64,000 bases of DNA, from assembly GCF_028713855.1 (NCBI RefSeq), contig NZ_JAQTNN010000015.1, positions 1 through 64,000 of the forward strand. Direction: 5' to 3'. A model generated the notes under the pieces. That model searched no databases. It saw only the letters and a program-made list of their open reading frames with translations, and had not been told where the DNA came from. Each line of letters starts with the position of its first letter. Positions within the stretch are counted from its first letter, which is position 1. Shown here piece after piece: positions 1 to 9,116 of the stretch. Both the position numbers and the translations under genes were made by a program. This stretch comes from Sulfuricurvum sp. (lineage in GTDB: Bacteria; Campylobacterota; Campylobacteria; Campylobacterales; Sulfurimonadaceae).

Positions 1-617
1 TCATCATCAGTTACCTTAACGGTAATATCGATAGACCCATCATTATCGGAATGCTCCATAACGGTGAGAACACCATCCCCTACGATCTACCCAACACCAA
101 AACCCAATCCTACATCAAAACCCAAACCACCCCACAATACACCGATACCGAAGGGTACAACGAAATACTCTTCGAAGACGCTAACTCCAACGAACAACTC
201 AACATCCGAGCCCAAAAAGATTACAGCCTCTTAGTCCTCCATGACGCAACCGAACATATCCAACACGATAGAAGTGAAACAGTCGACAACAACGAAGACG
301 TTACTATCCACGGCTACCGAACTGAGAGAGTCAACAAAAGCAAAACAGAAACCATAGACATAGCAAAAGCCCTAACCATAGGTGCAGGGTATCAGGTATC
401 CGTTGGGGCTAGTAAGAATGAAACGGTGGGGATTAGTAGTACGGAGCAAGTGGGAGTGATGAAATATACGATAGTCGGGAAACGATACGAAGTGCAAGTC
501 GGAGCAAGCAGTATGATTATGAATGACGATGGAACTATTATGATTCAGGGAAAAAAAATATCGATAGTGGGCAGTGAACATGTTGATATGAAAAGCAAAT
601 TGGTGGATATTAACTAA
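1..617 (+). CDS. vgrG: VgrG, type VI secretion spike protein (C-terminal part)
   Basis: The reading frame is open from base 3, upstream of the first ATG at 51, so this is the 3' end of a gene that begins outside the window. The visible part starts with the end of the gp5-like OB-fold (NIDRPIIIGMLHN, then TQSYIKTQTTP), continues with YNEILFEDANSNEQLNI and then repetitive strands (DNNEDVTIHGYRTERVNKSKT) typical of the VgrG beta-helix needle. VgrG trimers form the puncturing tip of the type VI secretion tail. The protein stops after the needle, so there is no fused effector; the cargo is probably supplied by the RHS protein two genes downstream. The next gene starts 1 bp after the stop. Confidence 0.88.
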   Translation, partial: IISYLNGNIDRPIIIGMLHNGENTIPYDLPNTKTQSYIKTQTTPQYTDTEGYNEILFEDANSNEQLNIRAQKDYSLLVLHDATEHIQHDRSETVDNNEDVTIHGYRTERVNKSKTETIDIAKALTIGAGYQVSVGASKNETVGISSTEQVGVMKYTIVGKRYEVQVGASSMIMNDDGTIMIQGKKISIVGSEHVDMKSKLVDIN

Positions 618-618
618 T

Positions 619-1677
619 ATGAGTTTGAAAAATCACACTCCATTTCCGGCACTGGCATGGGAAACTCTGGATCAGAATAATACACCCTATATAAGTGTCG
701 TATGTCGTGTTAAATTTAAAATCGTTATGGATCATGCAGGTACCCATTTACGTATCGATCCGGAGCAGGGTGAGTTGTTTGGACGTGATATCTATTATGA
801 GGATGATGATCGAGAATTACGTTATCCATCCGATTATATAGCCTACAAAAAGAACACCGATATTATTGTCAATGCCCATAGTTTTGCGCCCGATAATCAG
901 CCAAGCCAACGATGGCAATGTTCGGTGGAAATAGCGGATGTAGAAGATAGAGCGATTCTTCATAAAACCTTGCAGGTGTGCGGTGAGCGTTTTTGGCGGC
1001 GTGGATTTATCGGTTGGAAGCTTGATGAACCTAGTGAATGTTTACAAGTGCCTATTCGGTATGCGTATGCGTACGGCGGTGAAATTATCGATGAAGAGGG
1101 GACGCGTGTACTCTCTTACGATGATAACATAGCCGGAAGAGGATTACTGGAAAAAAAACACTCTTTGAAAATACAGATGGCTCCGCAAATAGAGGCTATT
1201 GATGATCCGATTGATGAGGGTAAACCGTATCATCGCTATGTGCCGCAGGGATTTGGTGCAATCGATCGAGTGACGAACATACGACTCGCACATGCGGGTC
1301 GATACGATGAGGAATGGCTAGCGACACATCACCCCAATTTGCCGCAAGATTATAACGAGGCCTTTAACCAAGCTGCCCATCCTGATCTTATTTACCCAGG
1401 GTATCTTCAATCAACAGCGAAATTTCGAATGATTAATCTTACGCGAGAGCATGCGAACATTACCTTTAACCTGCCCGGATACTCGTTGATAGCACGTTTC
1501 GTAATGAATACGGGATCGATAGAAAAATCGATGAATATCGATACGGTGATTATCGATATCGAAGATGAAGACCCCGAAAAACGCTCAGTATATGTAACAT
1601 GGCGGAGCCGTTATCTGATCGAAGAAGAGATCCAAAAAGTAGAAATTTCATTCAAACAAGAGGAAAATCATGGCTAA
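619..1677 (+). CDS. DUF2169 family protein, probable T6SS effector adaptor
   Basis: A 352-residue protein that opens with the DUF2169 pattern (NHTPFPALAWETLDQ followed by a VVCRVKFKI strand) and carries a later RAYAYGG-like segment (RYAYAYGGE, near residue 155). DUF2169 proteins are commonly encoded between vgrG and PAAR/RHS effector genes and are thought to load the effector on the VgrG tip. Here it lies 1 bp after vgrG and overlaps the RHS gene by 8 bp, which fits that role. There is no signal peptide, so it is cytoplasmic. The adaptor function is inferred from family and position. Confidence 0.75.
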   Translation: MSLKNHTPFPALAWETLDQNNTPYISVVCRVKFKIVMDHAGTHLRIDPEQGELFGRDIYYEDDDRELRYPSDYIAYKKNTDIIVNAHSFAPDNQPSQRWQCSVEIADVEDRAILHKTLQVCGERFWRRGFIGWKLDEPSECLQVPIRYAYAYGGEIIDEEGTRVLSYDDNIAGRGLLEKKHSLKIQMAPQIEAIDDPIDEGKPYHRYVPQGFGAIDRVTNIRLAHAGRYDEEWLATHHPNLPQDYNEAFNQAAHPDLIYPGYLQSTAKFRMINLTREHANITFNLPGYSLIARFVMNTGSIEKSMNIDTVIIDIEDEDPEKRSVYVTWRSRYLIEEEIQKVEISFKQEENHG

Positions 1678-4600
1678 AAATTTCGGAGCACGAAAAAACA
1701 GCAAATACAAAGTCGTAAGTTCCTCTCCGAGTGTTAATAAAACCCCCCGTGGCGATTCCACACCGGATGTCCCTTATGACGTACAGCAGGATTTGAGTGG
1801 TGCAGATGCCGTATCTCCGAATGTCTTTTTTAATGGCGATCCCGTTTATGTAAAAACTTCCCACAGTACCAAAGTCACCGGAGATGAAAAAGGGAGTAAG
1901 GGTGGTGTCAAATCCGGAACCGTCGGAGCTCAATCCGATCCCATAGAGGCAAGTCCGAGTGTATTTGTAAACGGTAAAGCAGTAGTGCGTGTCGGCGACG
2001 TGCAGTATATGCAAAACAAAAACACCGTCGGTAAAGTGACCACTTCCGAGAGCGGGAGCGCGGCGCATATTACCGATGAAGGGAAAATCGAGGGAGATAC
2101 CCAACCTGAGCCGATTGCAATGCCCTATGCCAAAAATAAACCCACAAATAATTCAGGAACGGGAACCTTAGGCGCACGCACAGGCTCACCCGTCCTCCTC
2201 AAAAGCGGGAAACTGCTTTATCGTGTCAGTGACGCGACGTTTATCGCACCGATCGGATTTCATCTTCAGCGTATTTATATCGGTGATGCTCGTATTGGAA
2301 TATTTGGTAATGGATGGCAATGCAGTTATGAAACGAGACTGATACGAACCGATCCGCATACTCTCAGTCTCACGTTCAGAGATGATCAGGTGTTCCGTTT
2401 TTCTTACAGCGACAAAGGATTTATCGATACCGACGCATTGGGTGCCAAACTCACTTTGCTCAGCGCTCAAACCTTTTTACTCGAATACTATAATGAACCT
2501 CGCAGTGAACTTTATGTTAACACTCATCTTTTGGAGATTAAAGACCTAAACGGCAATACTCTAAATTTTGTCCGCGAAGCGAACGGAAAACTGGTTCGGA
2601 TGACCTCCGCCTCCGCATCATTGACATTTGAGTATAACCGCAACGGTCACGTTTCTCGTATTGTTGATCATACCAATCGTACATGGAACTATACGTATGA
2701 TAAACACTATAATCTCATAGAGGTCATCGATCCTCTGGCTGGTGTAACCTATCATCGTTACGGTGTTCAAAAGCCTCATTTACTGGAACGTATCATCGAT
2801 CCGAGCAATATTACGATTCTCGAAGTGGGTTACGATACGACAGGATGTGTATTGAGTTACCGCGAAGGGGGAATAAGCTACACGTACCGCTATGAGAAGA
2901 ACCGGGTGGTAAAGACCGAGAAGGTGAATGGCGAAGCCAGAGATACCACCCTGGGGTGTGAAGTAGGGTACCAAACATTTTACGGTTTAGATGATTGGGG
3001 TGTAATTCGGGCTATTACGTATCCCGATGGCTCCACAACGCGCGAAGAGTTTAACGACGGTACCTCCGTCACTGTCGATCAGGGTGGGAATAGCTATAGT
3101 AAGGTATTTGACGAACGTCATCGTTTGATTCGCGAAGTCAGCGCAGATAAACGTGAGACACTCTATATCTATGATCGAAACAACCCGAATTACACATCAA
3201 TGACACGGTGGGATAAAATTACCGCCCGGACATTCGATGAGCGCTATAACCTCCTTAGTGTCACGTATCACGACAAATCAAAAGAGATGTATGCCTACGA
3301 TGATCGAGGCAACATGGTCTCCGAAACCGATCGTTCAGGAAGTATGTATTCATATGCTTATAATGATTTTGGACAGCATATCCGTGTCAGTGACGCCTTG
3401 GGCGGAGTCACCCAATACGTGTATGATGAACTGGGCAACATGACCACCATTATCGATCCGATGGAGCGAATCACAAGATTCGAATACGATAAACTTTCCC
3501 GCCTCATTGTAATCTCGGATAACGCCAAAAATACGATACGTCTCTATTATGACAAAGCAGGGCGATACAGTGCACTTACCGATGCACTTGGAAACACAAC
3601 CCGTTATGCTTATGATGAGAACGGATTTTTGGCTCGCGAGATCCTCCCAAACGGTGAAAGTCGTACCTTTACGTATGAGCGAGGGCTGCGAACATCGATG
3701 ACCCTTGAAGATGGTAAAAACATTCGAATGGATTACGATAAAATGAGACGCCTAATCTCACGAACCATTGGCGATAAGACAACCCGCACCACCTACGACA
3801 CCCTAGGCAACATCCTAAGTGTAGACGACGGCACAACGGTGGTAGAATACGTCTATGACGTCAATGCCAATATCGTATTGGAACGTTTAGGAGACGACAG
3901 TGTTTCGTATGCCTATAACGCTGATGGAACCCGACGCTTTATCGGATACGCAAACGCTCACTATATGCTCAAACGTGATGAGAGCGGAAACCTCAGTGAA
4001 ATACAAAAAGCCCTCGAATCGTATAAACTAAGCTACCTCTATGGAAACCGTCTCGCTTCCATCAGCTACCCGAACCAAACCGCTGAGAAAAGCACCTTCG
4101 ATCCATTGGGCAGACTCATCGAGAAAAAACTCCCCGATACTGAGCTAACTTACACCTACGATAAAAGCTCGATGATCACCGTCCGTAACGATACCGCATA
4201 TACCTACGATGAGCTGTGTCGACTGATCAGAGCAGGGGAGAACGCCTATCTCTACGATATCAGCGGAAACCGTATCGATGATGAACAGAGTCTTATAGAC
4301 CCCATCACCAACCGCCTAATGCAACGAGGTGATGAAACCTACCAATACGATACCCTCGGACGACTGATAGAGAAAAAAACACCGAGCACCATCACCGAAT
4401 ACACCTACAATATCGAAGGATACCTCGGAGCCTATATCCGTTACGACGGATTGCATCAAGAGGTTCTCGTTTCGATCTTTTTCATCTATGATCCATTAGG
4501 ACGAAGACTCAGTAAACACTATAAAAGTTCAAAAGAGACCTATCACCACCGTTACCTCTACGCAGGAGATAACATCGTAGCGATTTACGATAACGACACC

Positions 4601-6385
4601 AATGAGCTGTTGGCGACACTGTTACACGAAGAGGGGATAGACACACCGCTCTCCATCAGCCGTTACGATAAACCCACCCTCAGTACCTGGGAAATGGAAA
4701 AACTCGATCCGGATGAACATTACCTTTACGAACAATCACTTATCCATACCTGCTACTACCACAGAGATCATCAGAATTCTATAATCGCTCTAACCAACAA
4801 AGAGAGAGAAATCGTAGAAAGTTACAGCTATGACGCTTTCGGAAACATCACCCAGCACACCAAAACCCTAGAGACCTATAACCCCTACGGCTACACAGGA
4901 CGAGAAGCAGACACCGATGATCTCTACTACTACCGAGCACGATACTATGACCCAACCCTAGGACGCTTTATCACCCCTGACCCGATAGGCTTTGCAGGAG
5001 GAGATACGAACTTCTATAGATATGTCGGGAATGATCCGGTGAACTTTGTGGATCCGAGTGGGTTGCTAGGAACCGGGTATCCTCAAAACTCTTCTCAAAA
5101 TACACTATCGAGTAGCTTTGAAAGTTTCAATAACGCAATACGAAATTTCTTTTCTCCGAATCCTAATAAATCTGCAACCGTCAATAAAGGAGATGGAGGC
5201 AAAATTATCGGAACAGCATCCAAAGACTGCATGATTACGAATGCCTATTTTGCTAAACGTACCAAACAAGAAGTAGTTGACGGAACCGCAAATTATGTAT
5301 TTGAACATAATAACAATACAAGCGGCACACATAAAAAACAAATTGCTAAAGTTATCTACGAGAAAGTCAAAAGTGCCTACGGAGATAAATACCCTACCAA
5401 AGCTTCTATCGAAGAGGCATTAACAAAAGATAGCTACAATGCAGGGGAGAAAATCACGTTCAAACTTTACAAAAAACAAGAAGTGTCTCTACGTATCACC
5501 GAAGCATCTATTGGAGAAAAGGTAACTTTGGTAGCAACCTTAGGAGGATGCCCAGCAGGACAAAACGTTACCTTTAAAATCTATGAGAAATCACCGATGC
5601 TGACAACAGCAGGTAAAGAACTCATCGTACTGAAAGACGGAGCAGAACTCACCGAAGTGACTGAAACTTCACAAGGGACTTACGCAGCTATCGAAGTGGA
5701 GCTACGTCCGAAAAAAGATAGAAAGTCATCACCAACCGATACATCACCGAGTTTGGAATTGTGGCAGGAGAAGTTTACTCCTAATAAATTCGATCATTTA
5801 TGGCTCAACGTCAGCTGTCCATCTGCCAAAAACAAGCAGATGAATTGTTTACAAGGGAATGGAGAAGCGTTGAAGGTGAAAAAGAGAGGGTTAATGTTCC
5901 CATTTGATCATATTCCATCAGAAAGTTATAAGATTGGAATGAGAAGTTTTGGATCAAATCGTTCTAATGGCGCCAGAAAGCATGCTGGCTGTGATTTGTA
6001 TGCTCCAGCAGGAACGAAAATTTATGCTATGTCAGATGGTAAAATAATTGCACATAGATTTTTTTATACAGGCACATGGCAAATTACTATTGATCATGGT
6101 GATTTTATTGTTCGATATGGAGAAGTAAAACCTGATGCTCATGGAATTGCATCTGGTTTATCAATTGGTTCTACAGTAAAACAAGGACAGCATATTGGTT
6201 ATGTTGGAAGACTCGTTTTTGCTGATGGAACGGTTATGTCTATGTTACACTTAGAAATGTATACAGGAACAGCAACAGGTGAATTCACAAATGTATCAAA
6301 TCCACCTTATTTGAGGAGAGAGGATTTGATCAATCCTACTGCATTTTTAGATCAATCATCTACAAACTTACCAAAGGGAGAATAA
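1670..6385 (+). CDS. PAAR-like/RHS-repeat T6SS effector with C-terminal M23-like domain
   Basis: A 1571-residue polymorphic toxin. Residues about 30-125 resemble the PAAR-like DUF4150 domain (DVPYDVQQDLSGADAVSPN; SPSVFVNGKAVVRVGD), which would cap the VgrG spike. Residues about 170-240 look like DUF6531, then RHS/YD repeats run to about 1070. The RHS core ends at residues about 1073-1130 with RARYYDPTLGRFITPDPIGF and DPSGLL, where the shell is expected to be cleaved from the cargo. The cargo (1131-1571) has an Ig-like stretch near 1275-1360 and an M23-like fold at 1425-1560. The first zinc motif is present (H1438-x3-D1442). The HxH motif reads M1525-L-H1527, and the usual YAHL motif reads RYGEV. 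The ATG at 1670 has a good GAGGAAAA ribosome site. Peptidoglycan cleavage is the family expectation, not shown. Confidence 0.85.
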   Translation: MAKNFGARKNSKYKVVSSSPSVNKTPRGDSTPDVPYDVQQDLSGADAVSPNVFFNGDPVYVKTSHSTKVTGDEKGSKGGVKSGTVGAQSDPIEASPSVFVNGKAVVRVGDVQYMQNKNTVGKVTTSESGSAAHITDEGKIEGDTQPEPIAMPYAKNKPTNNSGTGTLGARTGSPVLLKSGKLLYRVSDATFIAPIGFHLQRIYIGDARIGIFGNGWQCSYETRLIRTDPHTLSLTFRDDQVFRFSYSDKGFIDTDALGAKLTLLSAQTFLLEYYNEPRSELYVNTHLLEIKDLNGNTLNFVREANGKLVRMTSASASLTFEYNRNGHVSRIVDHTNRTWNYTYDKHYNLIEVIDPLAGVTYHRYGVQKPHLLERIIDPSNITILEVGYDTTGCVLSYREGGISYTYRYEKNRVVKTEKVNGEARDTTLGCEVGYQTFYGLDDWGVIRAITYPDGSTTREEFNDGTSVTVDQGGNSYSKVFDERHRLIREVSADKRETLYIYDRNNPNYTSMTRWDKITARTFDERYNLLSVTYHDKSKEMYAYDDRGNMVSETDRSGSMYSYAYNDFGQHIRVSDALGGVTQYVYDELGNMTTIIDPMERITRFEYDKLSRLIVISDNAKNTIRLYYDKAGRYSALTDALGNTTRYAYDENGFLAREILPNGESRTFTYERGLRTSMTLEDGKNIRMDYDKMRRLISRTIGDKTTRTTYDTLGNILSVDDGTTVVEYVYDVNANIVLERLGDDSVSYAYNADGTRRFIGYANAHYMLKRDESGNLSEIQKALESYKLSYLYGNRLASISYPNQTAEKSTFDPLGRLIEKKLPDTELTYTYDKSSMITVRNDTAYTYDELCRLIRAGENAYLYDISGNRIDDEQSLIDPITNRLMQRGDETYQYDTLGRLIEKKTPSTITEYTYNIEGYLGAYIRYDGLHQEVLVSIFFIYDPLGRRLSKHYKSSKETYHHRYLYAGDNIVAIYDNDTNELLATLLHEEGIDTPLSISRYDKPTLSTWEMEKLDPDEHYLYEQSLIHTCYYHRDHQNSIIALTNKEREIVESYSYDAFGNITQHTKTLETYNPYGYTGREADTDDLYYYRARYYDPTLGRFITPDPIGFAGGDTNFYRYVGNDPVNFVDPSGLLGTGYPQNSSQNTLSSSFESFNNAIRNFFSPNPNKSATVNKGDGGKIIGTASKDCMITNAYFAKRTKQEVVDGTANYVFEHNNNTSGTHKKQIAKVIYEKVKSAYGDKYPTKASIEEALTKDSYNAGEKITFKLYKKQEVSLRITEASIGEKVTLVATLGGCPAGQNVTFKIYEKSPMLTTAGKELIVLKDGAELTEVTETSQGTYAAIEVELRPKKDRKSSPTDTSPSLELWQEKFTPNKFDHLWLNVSCPSAKNKQMNCLQGNGEALKVKKRGLMFPFDHIPSESYKIGMRSFGSNRSNGARKHAGCDLYAPAGTKIYAMSDGKIIAHRFFYTGTWQITIDHGDFIVRYGEVKPDAHGIASGLSIGSTVKQGQHIGYVGRLVFADGTVMSMLHLEMYTGTATGEFTNVSNPPYLRREDLINPTAFLDQSSTNLPKGE
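4823..5069 (+). repeat. Direct repeat, copy 1 (RHS core end)
   Basis: This segment encodes the last part of the RHS core, from SYDAFGNIT to DPSGLL. It recurs at 7934-8180 in the same orientation, offset by 3111 bp. By hand comparison about 13 of 247 positions differ, and the first 130 or so are nearly identical. The repeat ends exactly where the cargo sequences diverge, so recombination between the copies would exchange the toxin module. Confidence 0.9.
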
Positions 6386-6387
6386 AA

Positions 6388-6909
6388 ATGTTTAAAGGTA
6401 TCGCGATAATCTTTTTTCTAGCTATAACTCAGTTAATGGCAAAAGAATTGGTATTAAATTCTAGTGAACAACAGGCACTTCAAAATATTGGGGTGAATAT
6501 TGTCAATATTGCTTCTATCGATCAAGGTTATGTAGAAGACATAAATCTAAAAAGTACCGTTGTTTTAGGGAAGATTGTTTTGGATAGTAACTTTACAAAA
6601 GCTAATGTATATGATCCATTCACGAATTCAAAGATAGTGTATAACGGTAAAAAGAGAAATGCAATTTTGATTATTACAGGCAATAAAGTGCAGGTAGTAG
6701 TTGAACATTATAGTAACTATCAAGAGACAATTGGCTCGGTATACCCATTTAAAATCCAATTTTTTTCTGCAAAAAAACTATCTGATTTTTTACCGAAAAC
6801 TATAAAAACTAAAGAAGGAATCATACTTCCTACGGGAGCTGGTATTGATACTTATTTATTTTGGAATGGGAAAAAATTTGTATTGGTGATGACGGATGAA
6901 ATACCATGA
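6388..6909 (+). CDS. Secreted protein of unknown function, candidate immunity protein
   Basis: A 173-residue protein that I do not recognise. It has a signal peptide (hydrophobic IAIIFFLAITQ, cleavage expected after LMA, residue about 18), so it should act in the periplasm. The rest is predicted beta-rich, with no cysteines or catalytic motif visible. It begins 2 bp after the RHS stop with a GGGAG ribosome site and overlaps the next gene by 4 bp. A periplasmic protein placed right behind a peptidoglycan-hydrolase-like toxin is the usual position for its immunity protein; that role is inferred from position only. The sequence is much more AT-rich than vgrG and the RHS core. Confidence 0.55.
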   Translation: MFKGIAIIFFLAITQLMAKELVLNSSEQQALQNIGVNIVNIASIDQGYVEDINLKSTVVLGKIVLDSNFTKANVYDPFTNSKIVYNGKKRNAILIITGNKVQVVVEHYSNYQETIGSVYPFKIQFFSAKKLSDFLPKTIKTKEGIILPTGAGIDTYLFWNGKKFVLVMTDEIP

Positions 6910-7862
6910 AAAAAGTTCTAATTTTTTTGATATTTTTACTATTTACTTCGATAATTTTAGCATCTGAAAGTAGTAATATCTATAGTTTTACAATACGAAA
7001 TGAATTGCATAAAGAGCTATTTAGTTCAGATAGTAAGTATTTTTATTTTCGAAATGGTAATTTCGTTGAAATGTGGGATACAAAAGAATTAAAATGTTTA
7101 CGCAAATTCCCAATCGATACAAAGAATAAATGGGAAATTGTTTCTATAGATATTTACAATAATAAAAGTTATCTAATGATTGCAGAAAAAACCTCCATCA
7201 AATTGTGGGATATTTCAACTGGTGCATTAATTAAATCAATTAAAGGCAGAGAAATTTCCACAGCAGCTTTTGATTTTCATGGGAATATTCTCTACTCAGT
7301 TGAAACGAAGGATGAGTTTGCTATCAATTTTTGGGATATCCAAAGTGATAAAGTTCAGTATCAAACAGATAGTAGCTACTTGATTACAAGTATGAAAGTT
7401 TGTGATGCAAACACGTATTTATTTTACAATGATACCCATTTGTCTATATATGACTATCATTCAAAAAAGTTTATATGGAATAATAAAATAAACCCTTTTC
7501 AAGATGATTATATTCATTATGCAGTATGCGAAAAAGATGGAAAGTCAGTATTGGCTGGAAGTAGTAAATTACTACAGATAAATAAAAAAAATGGAAAAAC
7601 AACTAGAAAACATTCTGATACATATATTTATTCCATAAGTCAAAATCAAAAATATATAGCTGTAGTAGATGAAGTCAATCAAATTTTAGAATTACATTTT
7701 ATGAAAACAAATCAAATATTACAGAAAATGCATTATGAAGGACGGATTAGTTCTGTGATTTTCAGTCAAGATGAAAAAAATGTATTGATTGGCATAGATG
7801 GCACACATAATGGTAATAAAGGGCAAATTGAAGAGTACTCATTTAAATTATGGAGACTTTAA
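6906..7862 (+). CDS. Secreted WD40-like beta-propeller protein
   Basis: A 318-residue protein with an N-terminal signal peptide (LIFLIFLLFTSIILAS) followed by repeated WD-type blades: VEMWDTKELKCLRKF, IKLWDISTGALIKSI, INFWDIQSDKVQY. The last blade closes at FKLWRL. It should be periplasmic and probably binds a protein partner. It is translationally coupled to the preceding secreted protein (ATG overlaps its TGA) and its own 3' end contains the ATG of the detached RHS tip. It could be a second immunity factor or a remnant of an older cargo module; nothing in the sequence settles this. AT-rich like its neighbour. Confidence 0.6.
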   Translation: MKKVLIFLIFLLFTSIILASESSNIYSFTIRNELHKELFSSDSKYFYFRNGNFVEMWDTKELKCLRKFPIDTKNKWEIVSIDIYNNKSYLMIAEKTSIKLWDISTGALIKSIKGREISTAAFDFHGNILYSVETKDEFAINFWDIQSDKVQYQTDSSYLITSMKVCDANTYLFYNDTHLSIYDYHSKKFIWNNKINPFQDDYIHYAVCEKDGKSVLAGSSKLLQINKKNGKTTRKHSDTYIYSISQNQKYIAVVDEVNQILELHFMKTNQILQKMHYEGRISSVIFSQDEKNVLIGIDGTHNGNKGQIEEYSFKLWRL

Positions 7863-9103
7863 ATATTGCAGTACGTGATTACCAAAACTCGATTCTCTCT
7901 CTAACAAATAAAGAGGGAAAGAGCATCGAGAGCTACAGCTATGACGCTTTCGGAAACATCACCCAGCACACCAAAACCCTAGAGACCTATAACCCCTACG
8001 GCTACACAGGACGAGAAGCAGACACCGATGATCTGTACTACTACCGAGCACGATACTATGATCCCACCATCGGCAGATTTATTACCCCTGACCCGATAGG
8101 ATTTGCAGGTGGGGATACGAACTTCTATAGATATGTCGGGAATGATCCGGTGAACTTTGTGGATCCGAGCGGGTTGCTAGCAAACATGGCAGGCGCATTG
8201 GCACAATTAGCTTCTATTAACCGTGGACACTCTGATGGCAATCCGTTTAACGGTATCGTTCCTGATACTTCTCTATCTAAAACCGTTGCTCCTAACTCGA
8301 CCCTACCACAGGGGAAAACAAACACGCAAACCAATAAACTTAAGACGGCACAAACGACATCAAAGACAGCTCAAACCAATAAAGGTGATGGAACAAAAAT
8401 AAAAGGGGATGTCAAGCCGATTGTGGATGAAAAGTGCAAAGATCAGAAATGGTTTGATCCTATTAAAGATCCGCAGTTGGCGAATTATACAAAAGGTGGG
8501 GGTAAAGCTCCGTATTGGAATGTGTTTGGTACGGGTAGAAAGGGGAAAATGCATGGGGGTGTCGATTTATTAGCAATGCCAAAGACATTAGTATATGCTT
8601 GTGTAGATGGAACCATATCAATTGGAGATATGCAACCAAAGCCACCACAAAAAGTTAGTTATGGCAAATATATTCTTTTAAAAGCAAAATGTCCTGCATT
8701 TGTAAGAAGTCAAAAAAAAGCTTATTCTTTGCCCTATAAGAAACAAGGTGAAATGGAAAAAGAGTCTGAATTTACTGAAAACGGTGATTTATACTTTTTC
8801 TATGCTCATCTTTTAGAAGTGGATGAAGCCATCAAAAAAGCTTTTGAACGTGGAGAAAAAGTTGAAGTAAAAGCTGGTGATAAAATTGGAAAAACGGGGA
8901 CAAGCGGATATGATACAAGTGCCGATCCACATTTGCATTTTGAAATTAGAAGCAGTAACAATTTGAAAAAAGGTTCAAATAATAGGGCTAATCCCGGTTT
9001 TTATATGAAGTACAAGCTGCCTGCTGAATTAACATCAGATGAAAGTGCATCACAAAAAGAGGTTGCTAAAAAAAGACAGGGCGATCCAAGTACACTAAGA
9101 TAA
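7850..9103 (+). CDS. Detached RHS C-terminal tip with M23 peptidase cargo
   Basis: A 417-residue frame that begins abruptly inside the RHS core. Residues about 8-110 match the end of the long RHS protein (QNSI, SYDAFGNIT, DPIGFAGG, DPSGLL) and the rest is a different cargo. The C-terminal half is an M23 (LytM-type) endopeptidase domain with all motifs intact: H235-x3-D239, YAH320L and H361-L-H363-FE. There is no PAAR, no repeat shell and no signal peptide, and the ATG at 7850 has no ribosome site and lies in the 3' end of the preceding gene. This is the architecture of an orphan RHS tip: a stored toxin module usable after recombination through the core repeat. Whether it is expressed alone is unknown. 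Confidence 0.75.
   Translation: METLNIAVRDYQNSILSLTNKEGKSIESYSYDAFGNITQHTKTLETYNPYGYTGREADTDDLYYYRARYYDPTIGRFITPDPIGFAGGDTNFYRYVGNDPVNFVDPSGLLANMAGALAQLASINRGHSDGNPFNGIVPDTSLSKTVAPNSTLPQGKTNTQTNKLKTAQTTSKTAQTNKGDGTKIKGDVKPIVDEKCKDQKWFDPIKDPQLANYTKGGGKAPYWNVFGTGRKGKMHGGVDLLAMPKTLVYACVDGTISIGDMQPKPPQKVSYGKYILLKAKCPAFVRSQKKAYSLPYKKQGEMEKESEFTENGDLYFFYAHLLEVDEAIKKAFERGEKVEVKAGDKIGKTGTSGYDTSADPHLHFEIRSSNNLKKGSNNRANPGFYMKYKLPAELTSDESASQKEVAKKRQGDPSTLR
7934..8180 (+). repeat. Direct repeat, copy 2 (orphan RHS tip)
   Basis: Second copy of the RHS core end found at 4823-5069, about 95 % identical by hand comparison. Differences cluster near the segment coding TIGRFITP and in third codon positions. 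It joins the orphan cargo to a core sequence able to recombine with the full-length gene. Confidence 0.9.
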
Positions 9104-9116
9104 GAAAGGAAATCTG

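Noticed and set aside
1670-6385. CRISPR or tandem DNA repeat in the RHS gene
   Set aside because: The repetition is at the protein level (YD repeats) with diverged DNA and no spacer pattern.
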